Source: Sphingomonas caeni
GTDB taxonomy: Bacteria > Pseudomonadota > Alphaproteobacteria > Sphingomonadales > Sphingomonadaceae
Direction of reading: 5' to 3'
Length of the DNA: 64,000 nucleotides
Assembly (NCBI RefSeq): GCF_026013415.1
Contig: NZ_JAPDOK010000006.1
Location: 62,001 to 126,000 of the forward strand
Every line of letters starts with the position of its first letter. Position 1 is the first letter of the stretch. Below the pieces are notes generated by a model. It had not been told where the DNA came from, made no database searches, and saw only the letters and a program-made list of their open reading frames with translations. Below, piece after piece: positions 1 to 8,436 of this stretch. Made by a program: the position numbers and the translations under genes.

Positions 1-116
1 TGGGGGACGAACCGACCGCGCGCGCGGCCTGGGCGCGGGTGATCGAGCTGGCACCGGGGAGCCCCGAGGCGAACGCGGCGCGGGCGGCCTTGGGCCAGTT
101 CGGGGCGGAGCGATGA
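1..116 (+). CDS. C-terminal end of a TPR-repeat protein (partial)
   Basis: Only the last 37 codons are inside the window. The reading frame begins at base 3 and ends at a TGA at 114-116. The visible residues (AWARVIELAPGSPEANAARA) match the second half of a tetratricopeptide repeat, and this type of ending is common in periplasmic TPR proteins such as the cytochrome c maturation factor CcmI/CycH. The specific protein cannot be named from this fragment. No start or signal sequence is visible. Confidence 0.5.
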   Translation, partial: GDEPTARAAWARVIELAPGSPEANAARAALGQFGAER

Positions 117-122
117 CGTCGT

Positions 123-201
123 CGTGCTCCGGCGAAGGCCGGAGCGCTGGCGTTACAGGCAAGTCGAGTGAGGCCGGGGCTCCGGCCTTCGCCGGAGCAC
201 G
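123..201. repeat. Inverted-repeat element (GC-rich, REP-like)
   Basis: Two 23-base arms, CGTGCTCCGGCGAAGGCCGG.. at 123-145 and its exact reverse complement at 179-201, flank a 33-base spacer. Each arm is itself a hairpin with a GAAG/CTTC loop. The layout matches the GTCATCCCGGCG elements elsewhere in the window, but the arm sequence differs, so this is a second family of the same architecture. It lies between the TPR gene and the glyoxalase gene and may also end transcription. Confidence 0.7.
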
Positions 202-243
202 GAAGGCTGGCGAAAGCGCCGCCGCGCCCCTATTTCCTCCCCC

Positions 244-663
244 ATGATCAAATATCTCCACACGATGATCCGCGTGACCGACCCGGTGGCGACGGTGGCG
301 TTCTTCGAGCTGCTCGGCCTGAAGGAAATCCGGCGGATCGACAGCGAGAAGGGGCGGTTCACCCTCATCTTCATGGCGGCACCGGGGGATGAGGAGGCGC
401 AGGTCGAGCTCACCCATAATTGGGACCCGGAGCCCTATGGCGGCGGGCGCAATTTCGGGCATCTCGCCTATCAGGTGGACGATGTCTATGCGGCGTGCCG
501 GCGGCTGATGGAGGGCGGGGTGACGATCAACCGTCCGCCGCGCGAGGGCCGGATGGCGTTCGTGCGGACGCCCGACAATATCTCGATCGAATTGCTCCAG
601 AAGGGTGAGAACCTGCCCGTCGCCGAGCCCTGGGCGTCGATGCCCAATGTGGGCGAATGGTGA
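244..663 (+). CDS. gloA: Glyoxalase I family protein (lactoylglutathione lyase-like)
   Basis: A 139-residue vicinal-oxygen-chelate protein made of two beta-alpha-beta-beta-beta modules. The N-terminal MIKYLHTMIRVTDP and FFELLGLKEIRR, the central FGHLAYQVDDV and the C-terminal FVRTPDNISIELLQ are the usual lactoylglutathione lyase landmarks, with metal-ligand candidates in HTMIRV, QVELTH, GHLAY and ISIELL. The family turns the hemithioacetal of methylglyoxal and glutathione into S-lactoylglutathione. Glyoxalase II (gloB) lies two genes downstream, with a nitronate monooxygenase between, which supports a detoxification role. Its stop is one base before the next start. Confidence 0.85.
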   Translation: MIKYLHTMIRVTDPVATVAFFELLGLKEIRRIDSEKGRFTLIFMAAPGDEEAQVELTHNWDPEPYGGGRNFGHLAYQVDDVYAACRRLMEGGVTINRPPREGRMAFVRTPDNISIELLQKGENLPVAEPWASMPNVGEW

Positions 664-664
664 G

Positions 665-1696
665 ATGAGCCGGCTGCTGGAGGATCTGGGCGCGCGCGTT
701 CCGATCGTCCAGGCGCCGATGGCCGGGGCCGGCGGGGTGGCGCTGGCGGTGGGCGCGATGCGCGGCGGGGCGATGGGATCGCTCCCGTGCGGGATGCTGA
801 CCCCGGCCCAGGCGATCGTGCAGGCGGGCGAAGTGCTGACCGCGGCACAGGGCCCGCTCAACCTCAATTTCTTCTGCCACACGCTGGGCGAGCCGCCGGA
901 CGAGCGCGCGTGGCGGGCGCTGCTGGCGCCCTATCATGCCGCGGAAGGGGTGAGCGAAGGCGATCCTCCGCCGCTGCGGCGGCCGTTCGATGATGCGATG
1001 TGCGCGGTGGTCGAAGCGGTGAAGCCCGAGGTTGTGAGCTTCCATTTCGGGCTGCCCGAGGCGGGACTGCTCGCGCGGGTGCGGGCGAGCGGGGCGATGG
1101 TGTTCGGCAATGCGACGACGCGCGACGAGATGCGCTGGCTGGCCGCGCGGGGCGTGGATGCGGTGATCGCGCAGGGGGCCGAGGCGGGCGGGCATGCGGG
1201 GTGGTTCCTCGACGGGCACCGGCCGACGCCGCTGGCGGGGCTGCTGGCCGAGCCGATCGACGTGCCGGTGATCGCGGCGGGCGGGATCGCCGATGGCGCG
1301 GGGATCGTTGCTGCGCTCGGCGCCGGGGCAGAAGCGGTGCAGATCGGGACGGCCTATCTCGCCTGCCCCGAGAGCCTGATCTCGGCGCCGTTCCGCGCGC
1401 TGCTGGGGACCGGGGCCGACACCGAATTCACCAACCTCTTTTCCGGGCGCGAGGCGCGGGGGATCCGCAACCGGCTGATGCGCGAGCTGGGGGCGATGCG
1501 GCCGGAAGCTCCGGTATATCCTTATGCCTCGAACGCGCTGGCCCCGCTGCGCGCGAAAGCCGAGGCGGAGGGGCGGGGGGATTATTCGCCGCTCTGGGCA
1601 GGGACGGGAGTGCCGCGCGTGCGGCCGATGTCGGCGCAGGCGCTGACCGAAAGGCTGGCCGCCGAGGCGCTGGCGCTGCTAGAGGAGACGCCATGA
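665..1696 (+). CDS. Nitronate monooxygenase (2-nitropropane dioxygenase family)
   Basis: A 343-residue FMN-dependent TIM-barrel protein. The family motifs are VQAPMAGAGG near the N terminus, QGAEAGGHAGW in the middle (the catalytic His region) and IAAGGIADGAG followed by GAEAVQIGTAYLACPES, which binds the FMN phosphate. These enzymes oxidise alkyl nitronates such as propionate 3-nitronate. The ATG at 665 is chosen because it begins the conserved barrel sequence just after the upstream stop at 663. The 3' end overlaps gloB by four bases (ATGA), so the two are probably translationally coupled. The physiological substrate is unknown. Confidence 0.85.
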   Translation: MSRLLEDLGARVPIVQAPMAGAGGVALAVGAMRGGAMGSLPCGMLTPAQAIVQAGEVLTAAQGPLNLNFFCHTLGEPPDERAWRALLAPYHAAEGVSEGDPPPLRRPFDDAMCAVVEAVKPEVVSFHFGLPEAGLLARVRASGAMVFGNATTRDEMRWLAARGVDAVIAQGAEAGGHAGWFLDGHRPTPLAGLLAEPIDVPVIAAGGIADGAGIVAALGAGAEAVQIGTAYLACPESLISAPFRALLGTGADTEFTNLFSGREARGIRNRLMRELGAMRPEAPVYPYASNALAPLRAKAEAEGRGDYSPLWAGTGVPRVRPMSAQALTERLAAEALALLEETP

Positions 1697-2427
1697 GCCC
1701 GCTCCAGATCGTCCGCATTCCGGCGCTGACCGACAATTATGTCTGGCTGGTCCATGACGCCGATACCGCCGAGACGATGGTGGTCGATCCCGCGGTCGCC
1801 GATGCGGTACTCGAGGAGGCCGACAGGCGCGGCTGGCCGATCACCGCGATCTGGAACACGCATTGGCACCCCGATCACACCGGCGGCAATGCCGGGATCA
1901 AGGCCAAGACGGGGTGCGAGGTGATCGCGCCCGCCGCCGAAGCCGCGAAGATTCCGACCGCGGACCGGCTGGTGCGCGAAGGCGACACGGTGATGCTGGG
2001 CGAGCACAAGGCGGTGGTGATGGAGGTGCCCGCGCATACCGCGGGGCATATCGCCTATCATTTCGCCGACGACGCGGTGGTGTTCGTCGGCGATACGCTG
2101 TTCGCGATGGGATGCGGGCGGCTGTTCGAGGGGACGGCGGAGCAGATGTTCGCCAACATGCAGCGGCTGGCGACGCTGCTGCCCGAAACCGGGGTCTATT
2201 GCGCGCACGAATACACCCAGTCGAACGGGCGCTATGCGCTCGTCGCCGAGCCGGAAAACCAAGCGCTCAAGGCGCGGATGGCGGAGGTGGACCGCGCGCG
2301 TGCGGCGGGCGAGGCGACGGTGCCGACCACCATCGGCGCCGAGCTGGCGACCAATCCGTTCATGCGCGCGCAATCTTCGGCGGTGTTAGCTGAAAGGCGT
2401 GCGGCCAAGGATGTATTCCGCGGCTGA
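1693..2427 (+). CDS. gloB: Hydroxyacylglutathione hydrolase (glyoxalase II)
   Basis: A 244-residue metallo-beta-lactamase-fold hydrolase that releases D-lactate and glutathione from S-lactoylglutathione. The binuclear metal signature THWHPDHTGGN is present, followed by the His of PAHTAGHIAYH, the Asp of FVGDTLFAMGCGRLFEG and the His of YCAHEYT. The C-terminal glyoxalase II helical domain follows (NGRYALVAEPEN, then TTIGAELATNPFMRA), which separates it from generic lactamase-fold hydrolases. Length is close to the usual 250 residues. Its start overlaps the nitronate monooxygenase stop by four bases. Confidence 0.93.
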   Translation: MSPLQIVRIPALTDNYVWLVHDADTAETMVVDPAVADAVLEEADRRGWPITAIWNTHWHPDHTGGNAGIKAKTGCEVIAPAAEAAKIPTADRLVREGDTVMLGEHKAVVMEVPAHTAGHIAYHFADDAVVFVGDTLFAMGCGRLFEGTAEQMFANMQRLATLLPETGVYCAHEYTQSNGRYALVAEPENQALKARMAEVDRARAAGEATVPTTIGAELATNPFMRAQSSAVLAERRAAKDVFRG

Positions 2428-2466
2428 AGCCATTATATCGGTCAAGGGCTTGAGAGGAGAATTCCG

Positions 2467-2847
2467 ATGATCCGCTATGCCGTGCCCGCGATCCTGATCG
2501 CGTCGGCCTTCACCCTCACCGCGGCCGCGCCCGAGCAGACGCTCGAGCAGAGGCTCGAAGGGCTCACGCCCGGCAAGGCGGTGAGCTGCATCTCCCAGCG
2601 CGACGTCACCCAGGTGAAGGGCTATGGGAACACCTTCCTGTACATCCAGGGCCGCAACAAGGTCTGGCGCACCGAGACCAATGGCGGCTGCGAAGGACTG
2701 GCGAAGCGCGACGACATCCTCGTCACGCGCACCACGATGAGCCAATATTGCCGTGGCGACGTGGTCGAGACGCACGACCGTTCGGGCGGGCATTTCACCG
2801 GGGTCTGCTCGCTCGGCGAGTTCACCCCTTATACCAAGGCGAGGTGA
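2467..2847 (+). CDS. Secreted small protein with conserved cysteines (unknown function)
   Basis: A 126-residue protein with a clear Sec signal peptide (about residues 1-20, ending TLTAAA). The mature part has four cysteines, in VSCIS, GGCEG, QYCRG and GVCSLG, which could form two disulfides in the periplasm. A purine-rich ribosome site (GAGGAG) precedes the ATG. It is a paralogue of the next gene: both share LTPG.(A/P)V(S/T)C, a following Leu-Tyr plus VWR segment, and a final GKFTPY or GEFTPY motif. The function is not recognised. Confidence 0.75.
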   Translation: MIRYAVPAILIASAFTLTAAAPEQTLEQRLEGLTPGKAVSCISQRDVTQVKGYGNTFLYIQGRNKVWRTETNGGCEGLAKRDDILVTRTTMSQYCRGDVVETHDRSGGHFTGVCSLGEFTPYTKAR

Positions 2848-2852
2848 CGGCC

Positions 2853-3245
2853 ATGAACCGCTGGATGATCCTGCCCGCGATGGCGCTGGTGGCCGCGACC
2901 TCGGGCGCGAGCTTTCAGTCGCAGAGCGTGACACGCGCCGACCGCGACCTGGCCGATGCGCTCAAGGGGCTGACTCCGGGCGAGCCGGTGACCTGTGTCA
3001 GCGCGACCAACGTCAGCGGGCCGCAACTGATCGATCACAAGACCCTGCTCTATCGCGAGGGGCGGACGGTGTGGCGCAACGACCTGCCCAGCGAATGCCG
3101 CGGGATGGAGAGCGGGAACACGCTGATCGTCGAGGTGAATGGCGGCCAGATCTGCCAGAACGACAGCTTCCGCGTGATCGAGCCGGGGATGAGCATTCCG
3201 GGGCCCCATTGCCGGTTCGGGAAGTTCACGCCGTATCGGAAGTAA
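2853..3245 (+). CDS. Secreted small protein, paralogue of the preceding gene
   Basis: A 130-residue protein with a signal peptide (about residues 1-19, MNRWMILPAMALVAATSGAS). It repeats the plan of the upstream protein: LKGLTPGEPVTCVS, LLYREGRTVWRND, SECRGM, QICQND, PHCRFGKFTPYRK, with four cysteines at matching places. The ATG at 2853 follows the upstream stop (2845-2847) by five bases, so the two are co-transcribed and arose by tandem duplication. The function is unknown. Confidence 0.75.
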   Translation: MNRWMILPAMALVAATSGASFQSQSVTRADRDLADALKGLTPGEPVTCVSATNVSGPQLIDHKTLLYREGRTVWRNDLPSECRGMESGNTLIVEVNGGQICQNDSFRVIEPGMSIPGPHCRFGKFTPYRK

Positions 3246-3251
3246 ACTGAC

Positions 3252-3279
3252 CATCATCCCGGCTTTCGCCAGGATGATG
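3252..3279. terminator. Hairpin between convergent genes, half of a REP-like element
   Basis: CATCATCC at 3252-3259 pairs with GGATGATG at 3272-3279 around a loop that contains GGCTTTCGCC. It sits in the 41-base space between a plus-strand gene ending at 3245 and a minus-strand gene ending at 3287, so it could stop transcription from both sides. The sequence resembles one arm of the GTCATCCCGGCGAAAGCC repeats. No T-run follows, so termination is inferred. Confidence 0.5.
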
Positions 3280-3286
3280 TGACAGA

Positions 3287-5413
3287 CTATTGCACCGTCG
3301 GAGCCACCCCCAACTGCATCAGCATGAAGGCGGTCCATTCCGCCTCCTGCTTGTAGCGCTCGAAGCGGCCCGACTTGCCGCCATGACCGGCTTCCATGTT
3401 GACGCGGAACACGAGCGGCTTGCCCGGGATGGCGCGGGCGCGCAGGCGGGCGACCCATTTGGCGGGCTCGTAATATTGGACCTGGCTGTCCCATAGCCCG
3501 GTGCCGACATACATCGCCGGATAGGCCTGGTGGCTGACATTGTCATAGGGCGAGTAGCTGAGCATGTAGTCGTAGAACGGCTTCTGCGCGGGGTTGCCCC
3601 ATTCGTCATATTCGTTGGTGGTGAGCGGGATGCTGGCGTCGAGCATGGTGGTGACGACATCGACGAACGGCACCTGGGCGACGATCACGCCATAATCCTG
3701 CGGTGCCATGTTCGCGACAGCGCCCATCAGCAGCCCACCGGCGCTGCCGCCGAGCGCGGCGACGCGGCCGGGGGCGGCATAGCCCTGCTTCACGAGGTAA
3801 CGGGTGACGTCGATAAAGTCGGTGAAGCTGTTCTTCTTGTGGAGCAGATGGCCGTCGTCATACCAGGCGCGGCCCATTTCCTGTCCGCCGCGGATATGCG
3901 CGATGGCATAGACCATGCCGCGGTCGAGCAGGCTCGGGTTGAGCGTCGAGAAGCCGGGGTCGGACGACGAGCCATAGCTGCCATAGGCTTCCTGGAGCAT
4001 CGCCGCGCTGCCGTCCTTCCTGAAGCCCTTGGCGTAGACGAGGCTGACCGGGATCAGCGTGCCATCGCGCGCGGGAGCCCAGACGCGTTCGGTGACGTAT
4101 TTGGAGGGGTCGTAGCCGGGGACGGGCTGGACCTTGAGCGTGCGGCGCTCGCCGGTCTGGACATTGGTTTCATAGGTGGTGGTGGGGGTCACCAGCGAGT
4201 CATAGTCGTAGCGGACCCAGGCCGTGTCGGGCTCGGCATTGCCAGTGAGGCCCATCGTGTAGGCGGGCTCGTCGGCGTCGAGGAAGCTCGACTTGCCGGC
4301 ATCGGTGAGGATGCGGATGCGCTTGTTGCCGCCCGAACGCTCCTCGATCGCGATGAAGCCGTTGAAGGGCTGGAAATCCTCGATGAACACCTTCTCGTCG
4401 ACGGGCACCAGGTCCTTCCACATCGCGCGGCCGTGCGCGGCATGGGCATCGGGCACCGTCATCAGCTTCCAGTTCTTCGCATTCCAGTTGGTGCGGATGA
4501 TCCAGCGGCCGCCGACATGATCGGCGTTATATTCGAAGTCGCGCTGGCGCGCCGCGAGGCTGGTGAAGGCGCCGGGCCTGGCCGCGGAGGTGCATTTCGC
4601 CTCGCTGCTGACCGTCGATTCCATGGCGATGCAGATGAACTTGTCGTCGGTGGTGCGGCCGATGCCGATATAGAAGCTGTCGTCGGCCTCCGAATAGACG
4701 GTCTTGTCGGCGCTCGCGGGGGTGCCGACGGCATGGACCTTGATGCGCTTCGAGAGCAGGGTCACCGGATCCTTGTCGACATAATAGAGCGACTTGCCGT
4801 CGTCGGACCAGACGGGGCTGCCCTGCATGTTGGGGATGGTGTCGGCGAGCGTTGCGCCGGTCTGGAGGTCCTTGATCCGCATCACATATTGGCGGCGGCC
4901 GACCGTGTCCTCGGCATAGGCGATATAGCGGTTGTCGCGCGACACGTCATAGCCGCCGATCTGGAAAAAGCCCTTGCCCCTGGCCATGGCGGGGCCGTCG
5001 AAGATCACCTCTTCGGGGGCGTCCATCGATCCCTTGCGCCGGGCGGTGATGGCATAATCGGCGCCGGTATCGAAGCGGCGGTAATAGTAATAGCCGTGGC
5101 GCAGCACCGGGACCGAGCTGTCATCCTGTTTGATATGGCTCACGATCTCGCCATAGACGGTGTCGGCGAGGCCCTTGCCGGGGGCGAGCACCGCATCGGC
5201 ATAGGCGTTCTCGGCGGCGAGATAGGCGAGCATCTCGGGGTTCTTCCGCGTATCGTCGCGGAGCCAGTAATACTCGTCGTTGCGGGTGGCGCCGAACGGG
5301 GCCTTGACGCTGTGCGGCCGCTGGGCAGCCATGGGCGGGTTCGGAACGATCTGGGCGATCGCGACCGGCGCGAGCAGCGCCCCGGCAAGCGCGGCGACAA
5401 GCAGCTTCTTCAT
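3287..5413 (-). CDS. S9 family oligopeptidase (oligopeptidase B / PtrB-like), exported
   Basis: A 708-residue serine peptidase of the prolyl-oligopeptidase class. The start at 5413 gives an immediate signal peptide (MKKLLVAALAGALLAPVAIAQ); longer starts would bury it. An N-terminal beta-propeller covers roughly residues 70-440 (YYWLRDD, GGYDVSRDNRYIAYAED). The C-terminal alpha/beta hydrolase has the nucleophile elbow AALGGSAGGLLMG, IRGGQEMGRAWYDDG, and the catalytic His in EAGHGGKSGR. Oligopeptidase B cleaves after basic residues in short peptides. The signal peptide points to periplasmic work. It is monocistronic. Confidence 0.88.
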   Translation of the reverse strand: MKKLLVAALAGALLAPVAIAQIVPNPPMAAQRPHSVKAPFGATRNDEYYWLRDDTRKNPEMLAYLAAENAYADAVLAPGKGLADTVYGEIVSHIKQDDSSVPVLRHGYYYYRRFDTGADYAITARRKGSMDAPEEVIFDGPAMARGKGFFQIGGYDVSRDNRYIAYAEDTVGRRQYVMRIKDLQTGATLADTIPNMQGSPVWSDDGKSLYYVDKDPVTLLSKRIKVHAVGTPASADKTVYSEADDSFYIGIGRTTDDKFICIAMESTVSSEAKCTSAARPGAFTSLAARQRDFEYNADHVGGRWIIRTNWNAKNWKLMTVPDAHAAHGRAMWKDLVPVDEKVFIEDFQPFNGFIAIEERSGGNKRIRILTDAGKSSFLDADEPAYTMGLTGNAEPDTAWVRYDYDSLVTPTTTYETNVQTGERRTLKVQPVPGYDPSKYVTERVWAPARDGTLIPVSLVYAKGFRKDGSAAMLQEAYGSYGSSSDPGFSTLNPSLLDRGMVYAIAHIRGGQEMGRAWYDDGHLLHKKNSFTDFIDVTRYLVKQGYAAPGRVAALGGSAGGLLMGAVANMAPQDYGVIVAQVPFVDVVTTMLDASIPLTTNEYDEWGNPAQKPFYDYMLSYSPYDNVSHQAYPAMYVGTGLWDSQVQYYEPAKWVARLRARAIPGKPLVFRVNMEAGHGGKSGRFERYKQEAEWTAFMLMQLGVAPTVQ

Positions 5414-5493
5414 GAGCAAACCCCGCATAAGACGAATCGGAATGCGCCTGTGTGGCACGACCGAAGGCGGGGTGCGAGGGGCTCAAATTGAAT

Positions 5494-5575
5494 CGTCATC
5501 CCGGCGAAAGCCGGGACCCAGGGCCGCAAGCGATGGCCTGCCTGGCTCTGGGTCCCGGCTTTCGCCGGGATGACG
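5494..5575. repeat. GTCATCCCGGCGAAAGCC inverted-repeat element, copy 1
   Basis: Left arm at 5494-5520 (CGTCATCCCGGCGAAAGCCG..) and right arm at 5549-5575 are exact reverse complements around a 28-base spacer that ends TGCCTGGCTC. The spacer resembles those of the copies at 15672 and 63940, so the whole 80-base unit is conserved, not only the arms. It fills the region between the peptidase start and the outer-membrane protein stop. Confidence 0.85.
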
Positions 5576-5648
5576 GCTGGGTTCGAGCGAACCCCTCAAT
5601 CCGGAAAGCGAGAGGGCCGGGAGCATGATGCCCCCGGCCCGTAATTCC

Positions 5649-6272
5649 TCAGAAACGGACGCCGACGCCGGCGACGATCTGGGTGTGGGTGCGCGCGAAC
5701 CCGGTCGGGAAGGTGAACACCGTATAGTCGCCGAGATCCTGGTAGCGCATCTCGAGCCGGCCGAAGACGCGCTTCGACTGATATTCGGCGCCCAGGCTGA
5801 CGCGGAAGCCGCCCTTGTTCTCGGTCTGCTCGGTGGTCGAGGCGCCCGAGGTGTAGACCGAGGTCAGCTGCGAATTGACATAGCCGCCGCCGATATAGAG
5901 CAAGGTCTTGCCCGCGGGCATGCCGACGCGGACGCCGCCATAGATGTCGCGGCCCGCTTCCGAGCGGAAATGATCGCCGTTCACCAGCAGATTGTCGATC
6001 TTGTACGAGGCTTGCGAGCTGGTGATCTCGGCCTGGACGCCGATCACGACCTTGCCCGCGGCATGATCATAGCCGATCGAGCCGCCGTAAACGAGGCCGC
6101 GCGTACTGTCGGCGGCGTTGTTTTCCTGGATCGTCAGCACATCGATGCCGCCGATGGCGGCGACCGACACGCCGTTGAACTGGCTCGCCTCGGACGACTT
6201 GTCCTCGTCCTGCGCGAAAGCCGGCGTTGCCGCGCACAAAGCGATCGCGGCTGCAAAAATCATCTTCTTCAT
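5649..6272 (-). CDS. Outer-membrane beta-barrel protein (Opa/OmpA-like porin family)
   Basis: A 207-residue protein with a classic signal peptide (MKKMIFAAAIALCAATPAFAQ) and a mature part made of alternating amphipathic strands (GLVYGGSIGYD, VVIGVQAEI, DIYGGVRVGMPAGKTLLYIGGGY, FRVSLGAEYQ, GRLEMRYQDLGDY). It ends in VAGVGVRF, with the terminal Phe that the BAM complex recognises. The size fits an eight-stranded barrel of the opacity family. The upstream region (6300-6350) holds a GGTTAACC palindrome and a TTAACC, possible regulator sites. No specific ligand can be inferred. Confidence 0.8.
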   Translation of the reverse strand: MKKMIFAAAIALCAATPAFAQDEDKSSEASQFNGVSVAAIGGIDVLTIQENNAADSTRGLVYGGSIGYDHAAGKVVIGVQAEITSSQASYKIDNLLVNGDHFRSEAGRDIYGGVRVGMPAGKTLLYIGGGYVNSQLTSVYTSGASTTEQTENKGGFRVSLGAEYQSKRVFGRLEMRYQDLGDYTVFTFPTGFARTHTQIVAGVGVRF

Positions 6273-6417
6273 TCGTCCCCAACTCCTCTTTGAAGAGGGG
6301 CACCGGTTAACCCGTCAATCTCCGTTCGGCGAGGGGGAATTAACCGATTACGGCTGTAATTACGCTGGAATTACAAATAGATGTTGCCAAGTCGCAACAG
6401 TTTTATTCAGCGGTCGT

Positions 6418-7710
6418 TCACAATACGTAACGACTGAGATCGGTGTTGCGCGCGATGCTGGCGAGCTGGCTTTCGACATAGGCTGCGTCGATCGTCAGCG
6501 ATTCGCCCTTGCGGTCCTCGGCGTCGAAACTGACCTCTTCGAGCAGCTTCTCCATGACGGTCTGGAGGCGGCGCGCGCCGATATTCTCGATCTCGGCATT
6601 CACCTCGGCGGCGATCTTCGCGACCGCGCGGATGCCGGTGTCGGTGAAGTCGATCGTCACGCCTTCGGTGCCGAGCAACGCACCGTACTGGGCGACGAGG
6701 CTGGCCTTGGTGTCGGAGAGGATCGCGACGAAATCCTCCTCGGTCAGCGCCTTCAATTCGACGCGGATGGGGAGGCGGCCCTGGAGTTCGGGGAGCAGGT
6801 CGCTGGGCTTGGCGACGTGGAACGCGCCGCTCGCGATGAAGAGGATATGGTCGGTCTTCATCGGGCCGTACTTCGTGGCGACGGTGGTGCCTTCGATCAG
6901 CGGCAACAGGTCGCGTTGGACGCCCTCGCGGCTGACCGAGCCGCCGCGCACGTCCGAGACCGCGATCTTGTCGATCTCGTCGAGGAAGACGATGCCGTTG
7001 GCCTCGGCATCGGCCAACGCGACGCGGCTGACCTCGTCCTGGTCGAGGCGCTTGTCGGCCTCTTCCTCGACCAATTTGGTCCAGGCGGCGGGGACGCTCA
7101 TCTTGCGCTTCTTGAGCGGCGGGGCGCCGAAGCCCTTCATCATCTCGCCCAGATTGATCATCTGCGCGCCCGAACCCGGGATCTCGAACGGCAGCTGCTG
7201 GGCCTGCTCGATCTCGATCTCGATCTCGGTATTGTCGAGCATGCCGTCGTTGAAGCGCTGCTTGAAGGCCTCGCGCGTGGCGGTCGAGCTGTCCTTGCCG
7301 GTGAGCGCGTCGAGCAGGCGCTGCATCGCGGCCTCCTCGGCCTTGTCCTTCACGGCGGCGCGGCGGCGCTCCTTCTCGAGGCGGATCGCTTCCTCGACCA
7401 GGTCGCGCGCGATCTGCTCGACGTCGCGGCCGACATAGCCGACCTCGGTGAACTTGGTCGCCTCGACCTTGACGAAGGGCGCGTCGGCGAGCTTCGCCAG
7501 GCGGCGGCTGATCTCGGTCTTGCCGCAGCCGGTGGGCCCGATCATCAATATGTTCTTGGGCGTCACCTCGTCGCGCAGATCGGCCGAGAGCTGCTGGCGG
7601 CGCCAGCGGTTGCGCAGCGCCACCGCGACGGCCTTCTTGGCATCCTTCTGGCCGATGATGTGCGCGTCGAGCGCGGCGACGATGGTCTTGGGGGTCAGAT
7701 TGTCGTTCAT
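6418..7710 (-). CDS. hslU: ATP-dependent protease ATPase subunit HslU
   Basis: A 430-residue AAA+ unfoldase that feeds substrates to the HslV peptidase. It shows [16 protein letters not shown] at the N terminus, Walker [12 protein letters not shown], Walker [13 protein letters not shown], the intermediate domain (about 110-240), sensor region [10 protein letters not shown] and the C-terminal ISRYVL-like tail (LSRYVL) that docks into HslV. The start at 7710 (MNDNLTPKT) is preferred to an in-frame ATG 21 codons upstream, because the upstream codons lie inside an inverted repeat and lack family similarity. Confidence 0.96.
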   Translation of the reverse strand: MNDNLTPKTIVAALDAHIIGQKDAKKAVAVALRNRWRRQQLSADLRDEVTPKNILMIGPTGCGKTEISRRLAKLADAPFVKVEATKFTEVGYVGRDVEQIARDLVEEAIRLEKERRRAAVKDKAEEAAMQRLLDALTGKDSSTATREAFKQRFNDGMLDNTEIEIEIEQAQQLPFEIPGSGAQMINLGEMMKGFGAPPLKKRKMSVPAAWTKLVEEEADKRLDQDEVSRVALADAEANGIVFLDEIDKIAVSDVRGGSVSREGVQRDLLPLIEGTTVATKYGPMKTDHILFIASGAFHVAKPSDLLPELQGRLPIRVELKALTEEDFVAILSDTKASLVAQYGALLGTEGVTIDFTDTGIRAVAKIAAEVNAEIENIGARRLQTVMEKLLEEVSFDAEDRKGESLTIDAAYVESQLASIARNTDLSRYVL

Positions 7711-7726
7711 GGGAATCCAGGAAAAT

Positions 7727-7802
7727 CCGTTCGTTTCGAGCGAAGTCGAGAAACTCTGGTGGGTATTCGTCACAGTGTCTCGACTTCGCTCGACACGAAC
7801 GG
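7727..7802. repeat. Inverted repeat between hslV and hslU (TTCGAGCGAAGTCGAG family)
   Basis: The 28-base arms at 7727-7754 and 7775-7802 are near-perfect reverse complements; the core is TCGAGCGAAGTCGAGA and its complement. The element occupies almost the whole 99-base gap between the hslV stop and the hslU start, so the transcript would carry a large hairpin between the two cistrons. The sequence is unlike the GTCATCCCGG elements and is a separate repeat family. Confidence 0.8.
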
Positions 7803-7809
7803 AGGGGGA

Positions 7810-8364
7810 TCAGGTGGCTGAGTCCATGCTTTCCACGGTCAGCCGGTCGTTGGTGTAGACGCAGAGTTCGCCCGCGATCTTCATCGCCTGGCGCGCGATC
7901 TTCTCGGCATCAGTCTCATAATCAACCAGCGCCCGCGCGGCGGCGAGGGCGAAATTGCCCCCCGAACCGATCGCCGCGACGCCGCCTTCGGGTTCGAGCA
8001 CGTCGCCGTTTCCGGTCACCACCAACGTCACCTCCTTGTCGGCGACGATCAGCATCGCTTCGAGGTTGCGGAGATATTTGTCGGTGCGCCAGTCCTTGGC
8101 GAGCTCGACCGCGGCGCGCATCAGCTGGCCGCTGTGCCGCTCGAGCTTGGCCTCGAGCCGCTCGAACAGGGTGAAGGCGTCGGCGGTGGCGCCGGCGAAC
8201 CCGGCGATCACCGAGCCGTCGCCCAAGGGGCGGACCTTGCGGGCATTGGGCTTCATCACGGTGTTGCCGGCCGATACCTGGCCGTCGCCCGCGATCACCA
8301 CCTTGCCCGATTTGCGCACGGAGAGAATGGTCGTGCCGTGCCACGCGTTGCTGTTTCCGCTCAT
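7810..8364 (-). CDS. hslV: ATP-dependent protease peptidase subunit HslV
   Basis: A 184-residue proteasome-beta-like peptidase. The motif [10 protein letters not shown] places the catalytic N-terminal threonine at residue 11, after removal of a ten-residue propeptide. [20 protein letters not shown] and [12 protein letters not shown] are family hallmarks, as is the C-terminal ALCVYTND-like segment (GELCVYTND). It forms a double hexamer capped by HslU, encoded just downstream on the same strand. The start at 8364 gives the normal short propeptide. Confidence 0.96.
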   Translation of the reverse strand: MSGNSNAWHGTTILSVRKSGKVVIAGDGQVSAGNTVMKPNARKVRPLGDGSVIAGFAGATADAFTLFERLEAKLERHSGQLMRAAVELAKDWRTDKYLRNLEAMLIVADKEVTLVVTGNGDVLEPEGGVAAIGSGGNFALAAARALVDYETDAEKIARQAMKIAGELCVYTNDRLTVESMDSAT

Positions 8365-8436
8365 GCGCGGCGATATGGGGAGGTCGTTCCGCGTCTGCAA
8401 TCGGCCACTTTTCGGCCTTTGAGCGTTACGCCCCGC

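Noticed and set aside
3530..5491. Long open frame on the plus strand opposite the S9 peptidase
   Set aside because: It is the mirror of a high-GC gene on the minus strand; the peptide is rich in repeated Val/Asp/Gly/His and has no family motif, while the minus strand shows a full catalytic triad and signal peptide.
7711..7773. N-terminal extension of HslU by 21 codons
   Set aside because: These codons lie within the inverted-repeat element and have no similarity to Hsl[10 protein letters not shown] at 7710 is the family start.
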